A stretch of 50,448 bases of DNA from a virus. Positions 1-8,122 of this stretch are shown here, one piece after another. A program made the position numbers and the translations under genes. The stretch lies in IMG/VR virus record IMGVR_UViG_3300021093_000113, positions 1-50,448 of that record; one strand, given 5' to 3'. Below the pieces are notes generated by a model. The model was not told where the DNA came from. It saw only the letters and a list, made by a program, of their open reading frames with translations, and ran no database searches. The first letter of the stretch is position 1, and each line of letters starts with the position of its first letter.

Positions 1-448
1 ATAAGGTTTTTGGTTTGCCAGGCCTATTATCGGGCCCATTGCAAGATTTCATCTCAACCCAATGTAAATAACCAATGATTTTAGTATCCATTGATTTACG
101 ATACCTACCCACCTGCGACCAATCGGGTAGATGTGAATAAATAATATCATAATCAATATCCCGTAACTTACTTAATAAGGTTTCCGGTGGAAATGAACGC
201 TGATTCATCATATCACCAGGTATATCAATTTGATGTTGTTTTATGTGAGGTAAGTTTAACTTTTTACTGACATTGTTAATCGGCATAAGTATATGCCAAA
301 AGTATTCACCTCTACTTTGTAGTGCCGTTATATGGTTATATATTACATCTACAAACGAGTCCTTATCAATGTTGGAAGAGTTGGTAATATTTGGTATCAC
401 CAACACCTTCCGCGCATTGCTATAATCTACCGCGTCCCAAAAGTTCAT
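1..448 (-). CDS. Partial glycosyltransferase-like protein, C-terminus outside window
   Basis: The frame opens at an ATG at 448 and stays open to the left edge, giving about 149 residues of an N-terminal half. The start overlaps the stop of the upstream gene (ATG at 448-446, TAA at 450-448), which suggests translational coupling. The visible part reads as an alternating beta/alpha Rossmann-like fold: a first strand KVLVIPN near residue 15, a segment DYDIIYSHLPDW near residue 105, and then IIGYLHW. That order resembles the N-terminal domain of GT-B glycosyltransferases. The donor-binding half, which would decide the family, is not in the window. It lies next to Mom-like DNA-modification genes, so a role in DNA or surface glycosylation is possible but is inference. 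It could be another Rossmann-fold enzyme. Confidence 0.5.
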   Translation of the reverse strand, partial: MNFWDAVDYSNARKVLVIPNITNSSNIDKDSFVDVIYNHITALQSRGEYFWHILMPINNVSKKLNLPHIKQHQIDIPGDMMNQRSFPPETLLSKLRDIDYDIIYSHLPDWSQVGRYRKSMDTKIIGYLHWVEMKSCNGPDNRPGKPKTL

Positions 449-2487
449 TACCTACCCTCTTTTTCAAAATACTCAATAATATCTTCCAACACCAATTTAA
501 CCTTATTCAGTTCTCTATCGGTTGTGTATTTCTTTTTAACTTTAGGTGATAATTGTTGTTGTAAAATATACCTATAATATTCCGATTCAGTTTCAAATGA
601 TTTGGTTTTTGCACCATCCGAAGAGTTTGTTTCAGTTGCTCTTATAGCCCCATATGTTTGAGTTGAATTTTGAATATGTTCCCAAGAAACATTATTTCTA
701 ACATTACCATCATATCCACAATAAACAACCTTTCCGCTGGTAGTATCTTCCAACCAACCAAATTTGGTAAGCTTTGTGATTTCTTTTAGTAACTGAATGT
801 GTAAATCAGCTCGTTCCTCATTAGTTCCTTGATAATCTTCAAAATCCTCATATACTTTTTTATAAGTATTCAACTTTGAATTAGTGAAGTATTCAGCTCT
901 ACCGCTATGCGAATTACCATATCCATCCGAATCGGTATCTTGTAACAACTTTAAGAACTCAGAATCTTTAATTGTATATGTATTATTCAACTCATCAACA
1001 ACAAATACATCATTACCAAAGAAAGTATTTAAAAACAAATCCAATGCTTTTTCAACATTATCATCCGAATTTTTAATCGTTTTACCATCTCCAGCAAATA
1101 ATAAAGCCAATACAACATATGTATTATATCCAAACTTATCAGAACATAATCCATCTATTTTAGATGGGGCAAGTATTTTTAGTTCATCACTTTGAGTTGA
1201 TAAAGCTTTACTCTTTAATTTCTTTAAAACCTTTTTAAGTTGGTTAAGCTTTTTCTTATATTCTTTCCAATTTTCCAATGCCGAATCAGTAAAACATACA
1301 TTAATTAATTCATATTTAAATTGAGGTAACTCTTTCAATCCATTGGCGTATTTAGAAAGCCCATCAAGACTCTTACCTTCCATTAAATCAGCAAGATTTT
1401 TGTAATTCTCTAATCTATCATCGTTTGATTCTTTAAAATCATTCTTTGAAAAACTATCTAAAGCCATAACTGGTACTAATGCGTACTCAGGTGCTTTATC
1501 AATTAAATACTTAAAGTAATTTAAAGTTTCGGTATAACTACTATTTACCAAAGATAGTTTAGCCTCATTTACAAAAGAGATGTCGAATCGTTGTTTTACC
1601 TTTTGAAATAAATAATTAATGTTTACCCAATTATTATTTCTATTATTTAGAGATTCTAACTCCTTTGAAATAATAGCATGTGGTCCAATTACGATGTGAA
1701 CCATTTGATGTTTTTCAATGATATTTTCAGTACCTTCGTTACCAATACAATCAATAATATTATATGTAGATGAAGCGGCGTCATCTTCAATATCATCTAA
1801 TAAAGTATCCAATTGCGTTGGATAATAATTGCCAAATTCTTCTTTAATTTGCTCTATAACTTCAATTAAGTCTGATTTTTTTAGAACATCCAAGCCAATT
1901 TTTGATTTTAATTTGCTATATTCTTTTGTTGTTATATTTGAAAACTTGGAATTTAGTTTGGATATTAAATTTATAATAGAAAATTCAGTTAGATTACTTC
2001 TATCGTAAGCTTCAATAGCAGTATTTGGATTTTCCAATCGTACACCAAATGGAAAAATATTAGCGTGAGCCGCATTAAACGCTCTCAAAATGGCGTATCT
2101 AAAATTATCTTTTATCTTATCCGTACTCACATTTCGGATTCGTTGTTCATCATATTTTTTGAAAAAACTCTTTGATAAAATATACTCAACACCCATATCA
2201 AGAAAGGTATCCGATTGATAATGGTTTAGAATGGTTTCAAATTCAATCATACCATCCACTTCAATTGGCATCTGAATATCATTATTGATACTAAATTGGT
2301 GAATCTTTTTAATATCATCAAAAAATGATTTTACTTCACTTTCTCCTATTGGTGGAATTTGAAAATTACTCTTCTTACCTAAGTATTTAATTACACTTAA
2401 AGAGGCTATTAATTCCGAAAACCCCTCATAATTACATATGTGTATCCAAGGTTTTCGTTTTATTTTGTTTTCTACAACTTTTTTCAT
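448..2487 (-). CDS. Unknown 679-residue protein
   Basis: I do not recognise this protein. It is long, hydrophilic and rich in Lys, Asn and Asp, with no signal peptide or clear membrane segment. A short hydrophobic stretch near residue 268 (MVHIVIGPHAII) looks like a core strand, and residues around 395-425 are Lys-rich and probably helical (many KKLNQLKKVLKK-type turns). The last 60 residues are charged. No nucleotide-binding or catalytic motif stands out. It has its own Bacteroidota-type promoter about 40 bases upstream and no Shine-Dalgarno before the ATG at 2487. Its stop overlaps the start of the following glycosyltransferase-like gene by three bases. Being promoter-led and in the early half, it may act in host takeover, but this is only inferred from position. 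Confidence 0.85.
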   Translation of the reverse strand: MKKVVENKIKRKPWIHICNYEGFSELIASLSVIKYLGKKSNFQIPPIGESEVKSFFDDIKKIHQFSINNDIQMPIEVDGMIEFETILNHYQSDTFLDMGVEYILSKSFFKKYDEQRIRNVSTDKIKDNFRYAILRAFNAAHANIFPFGVRLENPNTAIEAYDRSNLTEFSIINLISKLNSKFSNITTKEYSKLKSKIGLDVLKKSDLIEVIEQIKEEFGNYYPTQLDTLLDDIEDDAASSTYNIIDCIGNEGTENIIEKHQMVHIVIGPHAIISKELESLNNRNNNWVNINYLFQKVKQRFDISFVNEAKLSLVNSSYTETLNYFKYLIDKAPEYALVPVMALDSFSKNDFKESNDDRLENYKNLADLMEGKSLDGLSKYANGLKELPQFKYELINVCFTDSALENWKEYKKKLNQLKKVLKKLKSKALSTQSDELKILAPSKIDGLCSDKFGYNTYVVLALLFAGDGKTIKNSDDNVEKALDLFLNTFFGNDVFVVDELNNTYTIKDSEFLKLLQDTDSDGYGNSHSGRAEYFTNSKLNTYKKVYEDFEDYQGTNEERADLHIQLLKEITKLTKFGWLEDTTSGKVVYCGYDGNVRNNVSWEHIQNSTQTYGAIRATETNSSDGAKTKSFETESEYYRYILQQQLSPKVKKKYTTDRELNKVKLVLEDIIEYFEKEGR

Positions 2488-2523
2488 AACTTTATTATTT
2501 TATAAATTCAATTTTTATTCATA

Positions 2524-2555
2524 CAAATATACAAAAGAAATCCGATATTTCCAAA
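2524..2555 (-). promoter_or_regulatory. Bacteroidota-type promoter for the 679-residue gene
   Basis: On the minus strand the sequence reads TTTG, 20 bases, TATATTTG. This matches the known Bacteroidota -33/-7 pattern (TTTG and TAnnTTTG). The spacer also shares GAAATAT and TTTCTTTTG with the duplicated promoter cassette at 3061 and 18436, so it looks like a diverged third copy. The leader to the ATG is about 36 bases. Confidence 0.7.
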
Positions 2556-3032
2556 TTATACCATAGGAAATCCGGCGCGAGAATTGGTGGTTGAAGGTAA
2601 TGGGTTAGAATTTTTAGCTACCAACCCAGCAACCAATGCATCATGCGATGCCCCTTTAGGTTGCTTAACGATTACACCATTATAATTGTTGTATTGTGGT
2701 GCGGATGAACTCCAACCCTTTGAGTGATTACTGAAAGCCCTCCGACCGTAATTAACAGCAACCATTGGTGATACCTGCCCAATACTATCCCATCCACTTT
2801 CCCATTTTTTGAGTTGGGTTTTTTCCTTAAAGGTAATACTATCTTCGGTAAATCCGGCTACCATTTTAATAGGTGCTTTACGGAAAATGTTTTTACGCTC
2901 CTCACGATTTACCTCAATAAACAATAATGAGCGGACTTTTACCCTACAAACCTTTAGGTTCATAGTGTAATCCTTACCATTGACTGGGATGGTCACTGCG
3001 ACAACTTTACCTTCCAAACTTTGTAGTTCCAT
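2556..3032 (-). CDS. Unknown 158-residue protein
   Basis: I do not recognise this protein. The first 80 residues alternate hydrophobic and polar residues (GKVVAVTIPVNGKDYTMNLKV), suggesting a small beta-rich domain. The second half is rich in Gly, Ser and Asn and may be flexible, with a C-terminal Pro-Ser-Thr tail. There is no signal peptide, membrane helix or metal-binding motif. It is preceded by one copy of the 72-base promoter cassette also found before the 260-residue gene ending at 18400, so the two genes are probably expressed together in time. The start ATG at 3032 has no Shine-Dalgarno; the leader is AAACCCCTTATATT. The stop lies only one base from the -33 element of the next promoter. 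Confidence 0.82.
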   Translation of the reverse strand: MELQSLEGKVVAVTIPVNGKDYTMNLKVCRVKVRSLLFIEVNREERKNIFRKAPIKMVAGFTEDSITFKEKTQLKKWESGWDSIGQVSPMVAVNYGRRAFSNHSKGWSSSAPQYNNYNGVIVKQPKGASHDALVAGLVAKNSNPLPSTTNSRAGFPMV

Positions 3033-3060
3033 AATATAAGGGGTTTTTTTAACTTACATA

Positions 3061-3092
3061 GTAAAGATACGAAAGAAACCCCATATTTCCAA
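3061..3092 (-). promoter_or_regulatory. Bacteroidota-type promoter in duplicated cassette, copy 1
   Basis: The minus strand reads TTG, 20 bases, TATCTTTAC, the expected layout of a Bacteroidota -33/-7 promoter. The last base of the -7 box is A instead of G. It drives the 158-residue gene starting at 3032. Confidence 0.65.
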
Positions 3093-3132
3093 GCCTTTTA
3101 TATTAAATTTAGGTTAAATTTATCCACATTTT
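3061..3132. repeat. 72-base dispersed repeat, copy 1 (promoter cassette)
   Basis: These 72 bases match 18436-18507 with one difference that I can see (t/c near 3084). The repeat covers the promoter and about 40 AT-rich bases upstream of it. Non-coding repeats this long are unlikely in a compact phage genome unless the segment was copied together with its function. Confidence 0.9.
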
Positions 3133-3143
3133 TACCCAAAAGT

Positions 3144-3159
3144 GTCCAATTTATTGGAC
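3144..3159. promoter_or_regulatory. Perfect palindrome, candidate operator
   Basis: The sequence GTCCAATTTATTGGAC is a 16-base inverted repeat with 6-base arms around TTTA. It sits just after the stop of the Mom-like gene and about 50 bases upstream of the -33 box. A near copy (18526-18545) lies at the same position before the second promoter cassette. There is no adjacent T run, so an operator is more likely than a terminator. Confidence 0.5.
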
Positions 3160-3161
3160 GG

Positions 3162-3965
3162 TCACCAAAAGTGTGTCTCTATACTCTCTTCTGGTAGATA
3201 TGTTAGATGATGTTCAATGGGGTAATCATATGCAGCAACCTCCGTTGGATACGGAAATTCTTCGTGCTTCATTCGTTTTAGCATATCTCGCCGTTCCCTC
3301 TTGTTTTGAGCAAGTATTTGTATATATCGGTGTTTTTCGGGCTCACGCCTTCTCCAAAATTCCTTATACCCGCTTTTACCAATTTCTCGTTTTAAGTGGT
3401 CTAAATTATTACTACCCCACTTACTGAATACTGTTCTACTATGTATCCACTTATATGGGTTTTCTGTCAAAGATATCCCGTAGTTCGGCATCAAAGCAAG
3501 GTCGCTAGAAATTCCCTCGTATCGCCAATTAGTTGCCTTATAAATACCACCCAAATGCCCCATACCGTTATCAGCATAAGATATTAATAGTTTGATTTCC
3601 TTATCATTTTCTCTGAACCATTTGAATGTTTGCCCAATAGCATAACTTTCAATGTTTGAACCATACCCGTCATGCACAAATAATCGGGTCAACTCTAATG
3701 CATTATCTTTGGATAACCCCTCACAAATTGAGGTTGCTGCTTTCGCACCGACCGGAAATCCGTAGATTGCGCATCCTATCAACTTTTCTGAATTACCGAA
3801 TACATCGTTTTCATCACCCCTATAAAATATCCCGAAAGCATATCGGCACATTGTCCATGCGTGAGTGTAGTGATAGGTTACAATAATATCCTTTGCTATT
3901 GATTTAGCAATTGGATGTACCCTAACACGGGTTACATCACAGTATTCCTTACCTTCAATTTTCAT
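3162..3965 (-). CDS. Mom-like DNA-modification protein, copy A (GNAT-fold family)
   Basis: This 267-residue protein is the third gene of a tandem array of three paralogues. All three begin with M-K-(I/V)-E-G-K and have a His-Tyr pair at residues 32-33 (here TYHYTHAW). They share ELTRLFVHDGYGSNIES, then LLISYAD, then GHLGGIYKATNW, and a late KHRY. This pattern, especially ISYAD followed by HxGxxYxAxNW and the final KHRY, resembles phage Mu Mom, a GNAT-fold enzyme that converts adenine in DNA to a methylcarbamoyl derivative to resist restriction. Copy A has a C-terminal extension of about 30 residues (ending ESIETHFW) absent from the others, and Asn replaces the Pro after ISYAD. Its start overlaps the end of copy B by 11 bases. 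The identification is from motif memory, not a search; a generic acetyltransferase is the alternative. Confidence 0.65.
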   Translation of the reverse strand: MKIEGKEYCDVTRVRVHPIAKSIAKDIIVTYHYTHAWTMCRYAFGIFYRGDENDVFGNSEKLIGCAIYGFPVGAKAATSICEGLSKDNALELTRLFVHDGYGSNIESYAIGQTFKWFRENDKEIKLLISYADNGMGHLGGIYKATNWRYEGISSDLALMPNYGISLTENPYKWIHSRTVFSKWGSNNLDHLKREIGKSGYKEFWRRREPEKHRYIQILAQNKRERRDMLKRMKHEEFPYPTEVAAYDYPIEHHLTYLPEESIETHFW

Positions 3966-4662
3966 TTGATATAATTGGATGTTTTAATTGTTTGATTATC
4001 TTCTTTTTTTCTGTTTTTGAACAAGTAAAATATAAATATCTATGCTTTCTTTCTATTGGTTTATATTCTATTTCAGGATATATTTTTAATACATCTCCCA
4101 ATCCACATACACCTATTTTATTGTTCATAGCACGAGGTGATAACCATTGTTCATTGTTAGTAAACCGATATTGATACATTGTTCCGCTGTGCGATACTTC
4201 ATTTCCTTGATATAACCAATTAGTTGCTCTATATACCAACCCTATATGGTTTTCGGTTGGGTCTGCATATGATATTAACACTTTAATGTTTGGATGGTTT
4301 TTCTTTATATATTTAATACTTTGTGATATTGAATATGATTCTATATTAGAACCCAATCCATCCTCAACCCATAATCGTTTAAGTTCCCAAACCGCATCAA
4401 AATCTAATATGGGCGATATTGATTTTACACCATGCCGCGCAACAGGAGAACCATAAATAATACACCCAACCAATCTATCAGATACAATATCAAAAAATGA
4501 ATGTAAATCAGTTCCCTTTTCATATATGCCCAAAATTAAAGAAGCCCCTGTCCACCTACCAGCGTAATGTTTATTTACAATAATATCATAAACAATTTCT
4601 TTATTTGTGGGTTTTAGGTAATATTTAGAAATATCACAGTATTCCTTACCTTCAATTTTCAT
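3955..4662 (-). CDS. Mom-like DNA-modification protein, copy B
   Basis: This is the middle and shortest copy, 235 residues. It keeps the His-Tyr pair at 32-33 (NKHYAGRW), ELKRLWVEDGLGSNIES, LISYADP, NHIGLVYRATNW and KHRYLYF, so the presumed active-site frame is intact. The loop between the ATNW motif and KHRY is the most diverged part, as expected if the copies differ in target recognition. Its C-terminus SNEN is encoded by the same bases that form the start of copy A; the B/A and C/B junctions share this 11-base overlap exactly, a mark of tandem duplication. The GH of the motif is NH here. Function is inferred from family resemblance to Mu Mom; the modified base is unknown. Confidence 0.62.
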   Translation of the reverse strand: MKIEGKEYCDISKYYLKPTNKEIVYDIIVNKHYAGRWTGASLILGIYEKGTDLHSFFDIVSDRLVGCIIYGSPVARHGVKSISPILDFDAVWELKRLWVEDGLGSNIESYSISQSIKYIKKNHPNIKVLISYADPTENHIGLVYRATNWLYQGNEVSHSGTMYQYRFTNNEQWLSPRAMNNKIGVCGLGDVLKIYPEIEYKPIERKHRYLYFTCSKTEKKKIIKQLKHPIISNEN

Positions 4663-5413
4663 TTGATATAGGTTCTAATTTGTGTATCTCTTCCGCAATA
4701 ATTTCACTTACCTTTGGATAAGGTTGTAGGGGATGTTTTATACTATTCAATATTTTCTTTCTATTCTTTTTATCCAATATGTAAAAGTATCTATGTTTTT
4801 TTGGTTCTCGCCGAATCCAAAATGGTTTTGTAATTACTTTTTGTATTTGCTTTGGGTCATTCGTTCCATACCTAACAAACGATGTTCTACTATGAAACCA
4901 ATCACCATCCTCATCCCACTTAAAACTCCAACTATCAGTCCATCGTAGGTTATTACCCTGATACAACCAATTGGTAGATTGATACACCGTTCCTAAATGC
5001 CCTTCTTTCGGGTCTGAATATGATATAAGTGCTCTAATATGTGGTGCGTTTTTCTTTAACCAATCAAATGTCTGAGAAACAAACCAACTTTCAATATTAC
5101 ACCCATACCCATCTTCAATCCATAAGCGGGTCAACTCCAGCACCTCCGTCCGTTCTAAAAGTTCGGATATGGAGGTGCCGGAATTTCTACCCACTGGGTC
5201 ACCATAACAGGCAACCCCCACCAACTTTTCATTAACCCCACCGAAAAATTGATGTTCCCCCTCATCTAAATAAAATAACCCAATCGAATAACTAACTTTT
5301 GTCCATAGGTGGCTGTAGTGATTTTTTATAATCATCTCCTTTGCCACCGATTTACTAATTAACCTTACACAGAATTTAGATACATCTGAATAGTTTTTAC
5401 CCTCTACTTTCAT
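4652..5413 (-). CDS. Mom-like DNA-modification protein, copy C
   Basis: This is the first copy to be transcribed, 253 residues. It has NHYSHLW at 31-37, ELTRLWIEDGYGCNIES, LISYSDP (Ser where the others have Ala), GHLGTVYQSTNW and KKHRYFYI, then PYPK and a C-terminus ending SNEN. It is closest to copy A in the C-terminal half (FWIRREPKKHRY versus FWRRREPEKHRY). Its start overlaps the end of the small HTH gene by 17 bases, so all three copies belong to the operon led by the pyrophosphohydrolase promoter. An imperfect inverted repeat (GCACCTCC at 5140-5147 and GGAGGTGC at 5171-5178) lies within the coding region. The call rests on resemblance to Mu Mom. Confidence 0.65.
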   Translation of the reverse strand: MKVEGKNYSDVSKFCVRLISKSVAKEMIIKNHYSHLWTKVSYSIGLFYLDEGEHQFFGGVNEKLVGVACYGDPVGRNSGTSISELLERTEVLELTRLWIEDGYGCNIESWFVSQTFDWLKKNAPHIRALISYSDPKEGHLGTVYQSTNWLYQGNNLRWTDSWSFKWDEDGDWFHSRTSFVRYGTNDPKQIQKVITKPFWIRREPKKHRYFYILDKKNRKKILNSIKHPLQPYPKVSEIIAEEIHKLEPISNEN

Positions 5414-5597
5414 ATGGCCATGTTAGTATATGTTTCCAAGTATAACCTTTAACGATTTTACGAATGTTAGCAGGTGAAACGCCATTGTTTCTTGCAAGGA
5501 CTTTAATGTTCCTATGCCCAACACTCCACAACTCACGAATTGATTTTACCTGTCCCTCCGTAAGTTTGTGTTTTGGATGTGATTCACCGCACAACAT
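5397..5597 (-). CDS. Small helix-turn-helix protein
   Basis: This 66-residue protein contains LTEGQVKSIRELW, a VLARNNGVSPANIRKIV turn and then GYTWKHI. This is the classical HTH repeat found at the C-terminus of many phage homing endonucleases and as free-standing DNA-binding proteins. I chose the ATG at 5597 rather than one five codons upstream (5612): the GAGGAG sequence sits eight bases before it, and this start follows the stop of the upstream gene directly. The gene overlaps the first Mom-like gene by 17 bases. It may be the remnant DNA-binding part of a lost endonuclease, or a regulator of the modification genes. There is no catalytic domain. Confidence 0.72.
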   Translation of the reverse strand: MLCGESHPKHKLTEGQVKSIRELWSVGHRNIKVLARNNGVSPANIRKIVKGYTWKHILTWPYESRG

Positions 5598-5598
5598 A

Positions 5599-6033
5599 TT
5601 AAATCTCCTCATTAAAAATAATTTCGGATTGTAACCTTTCTGATTCCCAAAATCTATGGACTATCTTTCCAATATCAGGTTTTCTATAATTTGGGCCCTT
5701 TAAGATTTTACCATCTTCTCTGTAAATAGGATTACCATTTTCATCTAACTTTGACATATTTGAACTATGAACCTCATCAAATACATCTTCTATAATATCA
5801 CCCATCCCATGCTGAAGAATTGTTCCTAATAAGATATACAATTGGTCTGCGAGAGCATCTGCAATACCAGCCGGGTCATCGTTTTGGTTTGCTTCCCTAT
5901 ACTCATTTAATTCTTCCACCCCCAACTTATACCTCAAATCACAAATTTCATCTGATTGAGCTGTTGGACTTTTGTAATACTTTTGATGATATACCTCGTG
6001 AAATTGCTTCACCTGTTCTAATTGCTTTTTCAT
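5599..6033 (-). CDS. Nucleotide pyrophosphohydrolase (PRA-PH/MazG-like)
   Basis: This 144-residue protein has the helical layout of the phosphoribosyl-ATP pyrophosphohydrolase/MazG superfamily. GVEELNEYREA carries the acidic EExxE metal site and DALADQLYILLGT carries the second acidic helix (DxxxDxxY-type). It is followed by a typical phage tail, SSNMSKLDENGNPIYREDGK and KGPNYRKPD. Such phage enzymes hydrolyse nucleoside triphosphates or similar substrates and adjust nucleotide pools, which fits the neighbouring ribonucleotide reductase. The ATG at 6033 is chosen; a longer version beginning with TTG would run through the -7 promoter box. The leader is only about seven bases after TATATTTG, so the mRNA may be leaderless. 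It heads the operon containing the HTH and Mom-like genes. Confidence 0.82.
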   Translation of the reverse strand: MKKQLEQVKQFHEVYHQKYYKSPTAQSDEICDLRYKLGVEELNEYREANQNDDPAGIADALADQLYILLGTILQHGMGDIIEDVFDEVHSSNMSKLDENGNPIYREDGKILKGPNYRKPDIGKIVHRFWESERLQSEIIFNEEI

Positions 6034-6040
6034 AACTATA

Positions 6041-6072
6041 CAAATATACAAAATAATTTTTAAAGTGCCAAA
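6041..6072 (-). promoter_or_regulatory. Bacteroidota-type promoter before the pyrophosphohydrolase
   Basis: The minus strand reads TTTG, 20 bases, TATATTTG, with the start codon 7 bases further on. The -33 box lies inside the last codons of thioredoxin. It probably drives the pyrophosphohydrolase, HTH and three Mom-like genes. Confidence 0.72.
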
Positions 6073-6296
6073 TATTCTCCTAAAGATTTTATTCCGATAA
6101 TCCTTTTGAACTCCGAACCATCTTTCATTAAAATTACAGTTGGAACGCTTCTAATTCCATAGGAGTTTGCTAATTCGGATTCCGAATCTACATCAATCTT
6201 TTTTACAGGTATAGTTTTAGATACCTCTTCCATAATAGGAGCTAATTGTTTACACGGTGCGCACCACTTTGCGCTAAAATACCAATATTCTACCAT
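6060..6296 (-). CDS. Thioredoxin-like protein
   Basis: The 78-residue protein starts directly with the first core strand (VEYWYFSAKW) and carries the redox motif WCAPC at residues 11-15. It has a KKIDVD strand and the cis-proline segment SVPTVILMKDG near residue 52. It is shorter than bacterial thioredoxin (about 105 residues) because the first strand and helix are missing, as in several phage thioredoxins and glutaredoxins. Its likely job is to reduce the C-terminal cysteines of the ribonucleotide reductase encoded just upstream. A Shine-Dalgarno AAGGA precedes the ATG at 6296, and the gap to the upstream gene is about 20 bases. Confidence 0.93.
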   Translation of the reverse strand: MVEYWYFSAKWCAPCKQLAPIMEEVSKTIPVKKIDVDSESELANSYGIRSVPTVILMKDGSEFKRIIGIKSLGEYLAL

Positions 6297-6316
6297 TTTT
6301 AATCCTTTTTAATTTA

Positions 6317-8110
6317 TTAACCATCACAACTTATACAATCGGGGTCAGTTGCTTTTGCTGCAATATCACCCCTTAATACCGATTCGGTTCTCATATAATA
6401 TAAGGTTTTAATCCCTTCTTTCCAAGCTTCCAAATGAACTTGATTTATCCATTTTGGAGGCGCTTGAGATGGAAACGCAAGATTTAGAGATACGGCTTGG
6501 TCAATATATTGTTGCCTAATCCCAGCTTGCTTTATTAATTCTAATTGATTGATTTCTTTGAATGTTTTATATACATCTTTTACCCAATCAATTTCTTTAT
6601 TTTGGATTGCTGTTTCGGGAATCTCCTGAATGTTCATTAGTTTATTTCCCAAAAATCCCCACTTTTCCAATTCATCAATCCCTTGAACCGAACCACCATC
6701 TTCTAAAATCTTATCCCAAGTTTCCTTATTGTTAATTCCAATCTTACGAAGAACCTTTTCTAACTCCGGGTTTTTACGAATGAATGTTCCCTTCGCCGTT
6801 TGCTCCGTAAACACATTCGCTGCCCAAGGTTCAATACCTGGTGAGATATTACCACTCAACTTTGAGTTGGATACCGTTGGTGCAATTGCCCTCAAATGAG
6901 TGTTTCGCATTTCAGTTCCAACACACCATAAGGGTTCACCATATTCTTTTGCTAAATCCCTACTTGCTCTTTCACTTTCAATCTTTATTTGTGAGAATAT
7001 CTTCCTCGTTTCAAATTGAGCAGGTAATCCTTCAAATGAAATACCCCTTTGTTGTAAGTAAGTATGCCACCCAAGAACACCCAAGCCCAATGCTCTCCCT
7101 TTTTCAGCAGAACGAACTGAGTTTTCAAATCCCCTCATATTCTTTGCTTTCTGAATGAACTCTTCTAATACTCCATCCAAAAACCAGATAGCAGTATAAA
7201 TCAAATCAGTATCTTTCCACTCATCGTACTTTGCAAGATTGAGTGATGATAAACAACATACAAACGAATGTGATTCATCGGTGTGTAAAGCGATTTCAGA
7301 ACAAATATTGGTCATAAACACTTTTAACCCATTCTTTCTATACGCTTCTGGGTTTTGTTTGTTTACATTTCCCTTATACATAATATAAGGTTCACCCGTT
7401 GCTTTTCTCTTCTGCAATAACTTACTCCACTTTCTTCTTGCTTCTTCATCACCATCTTCTAATTTACGCATGAACTTATCACCAACAATTGCGCATTGGT
7501 GAAGATTAAGCGACTGGCGATTAACATCCCCCTTTGGTTCTCTAATTTCCAACCAATCTTCAAAATCTTTATGCTCAATATTCAAATTAACGGATGCTGC
7601 CCCCCTACGAACCGCTCCCTGATTTGTTGCAAGGATTGTAGAATCAAATATCTTACAAAATGGAACAATACCATCCGATGTCCCATTTCCGGTGATTTTA
7701 CTCCCCGCAGGTCTTATCATATTGATACCAATACCAACACCACCACCATGCTTCGCAAGTAACATCATCTCCAAATTCTTCTGCCCAATTTCTTGGATAG
7801 AATCACCCACATCAATACCAAAGCAGGAAATAGGTAATCCCCTATCCGTTCCTGTGTTTGATAAGACGGGTGTAGCAAGGTTTAACCAACCACGCCATAT
7901 ATAATCAAAAAACTTGGAAGCAAGTTGTGGTTTATCCAATCTTCGTGCTACCGCAGTACATACCCGCCAATACGCATCTTTGGGTTTCTCTCCTGCTAAA
8001 ACATACCCCTTTGATATTGTTTTTAGGTAAACTTCAGTATGACCCCATGAAGGGTAATCAACTTCTTTTTCCCAACCTAATTCTTCTGCTATTCTATCTG
8101 CCGTATTCAT
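6317..8110 (-). CDS. nrdA: Ribonucleotide reductase class I, large (alpha) subunit
   Basis: This 597-residue protein converts ribonucleotides to deoxyribonucleotides together with the small subunit. The active-site series is complete: PISCF (redox Cys), TNICSEI (Asn, radical Cys, Glu), FVCCLSSLNL (second redox Cys) and LYYMRTE (the tyrosine pair of the radical path). The C-terminus DPDCISCDG holds the Cys-x2-Cys shuttle pair re-reduced by thioredoxin, which is the next gene. It is much shorter than E. coli NrdA (about 760 residues) and begins without an ATP-cone, so dATP inhibition through that domain is probably absent, an advantage during phage replication. The AAGGA Shine-Dalgarno lies before the ATG at 8110, with 12 bases to the nrdB stop. 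Confidence 0.96.
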   Translation of the reverse strand: MNTADRIAEELGWEKEVDYPSWGHTEVYLKTISKGYVLAGEKPKDAYWRVCTAVARRLDKPQLASKFFDYIWRGWLNLATPVLSNTGTDRGLPISCFGIDVGDSIQEIGQKNLEMMLLAKHGGGVGIGINMIRPAGSKITGNGTSDGIVPFCKIFDSTILATNQGAVRRGAASVNLNIEHKDFEDWLEIREPKGDVNRQSLNLHQCAIVGDKFMRKLEDGDEEARRKWSKLLQKRKATGEPYIMYKGNVNKQNPEAYRKNGLKVFMTNICSEIALHTDESHSFVCCLSSLNLAKYDEWKDTDLIYTAIWFLDGVLEEFIQKAKNMRGFENSVRSAEKGRALGLGVLGWHTYLQQRGISFEGLPAQFETRKIFSQIKIESERASRDLAKEYGEPLWCVGTEMRNTHLRAIAPTVSNSKLSGNISPGIEPWAANVFTEQTAKGTFIRKNPELEKVLRKIGINNKETWDKILEDGGSVQGIDELEKWGFLGNKLMNIQEIPETAIQNKEIDWVKDVYKTFKEINQLELIKQAGIRQQYIDQAVSLNLAFPSQAPPKWINQVHLEAWKEGIKTLYYMRTESVLRGDIAAKATDPDCISCDG

Positions 8111-8122
8111 CGTATCCTTAAA

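Noticed and set aside
3140-3160. Intrinsic terminator at the GTCC/GGAC palindrome
   Set aside because: The stem is only six pairs, not G/C-rich, and no T run follows at once. An operator is more likely, although a weak terminator is not excluded.
5140-5178. Inverted repeat GCACCTCC/GGAGGTGC in Mom-like copy C as a regulatory hairpin
   Set aside because: The loop is 23 bases with imperfect inner pairing; the stem may be chance within coding sequence. Weaker than the recA stem.
6034-6051. Longer start (TTG at 6051) for the pyrophosphohydrolase
   Set aside because: The extra codons overlap the -7 promoter box; the ATG at 6033 is the better start.
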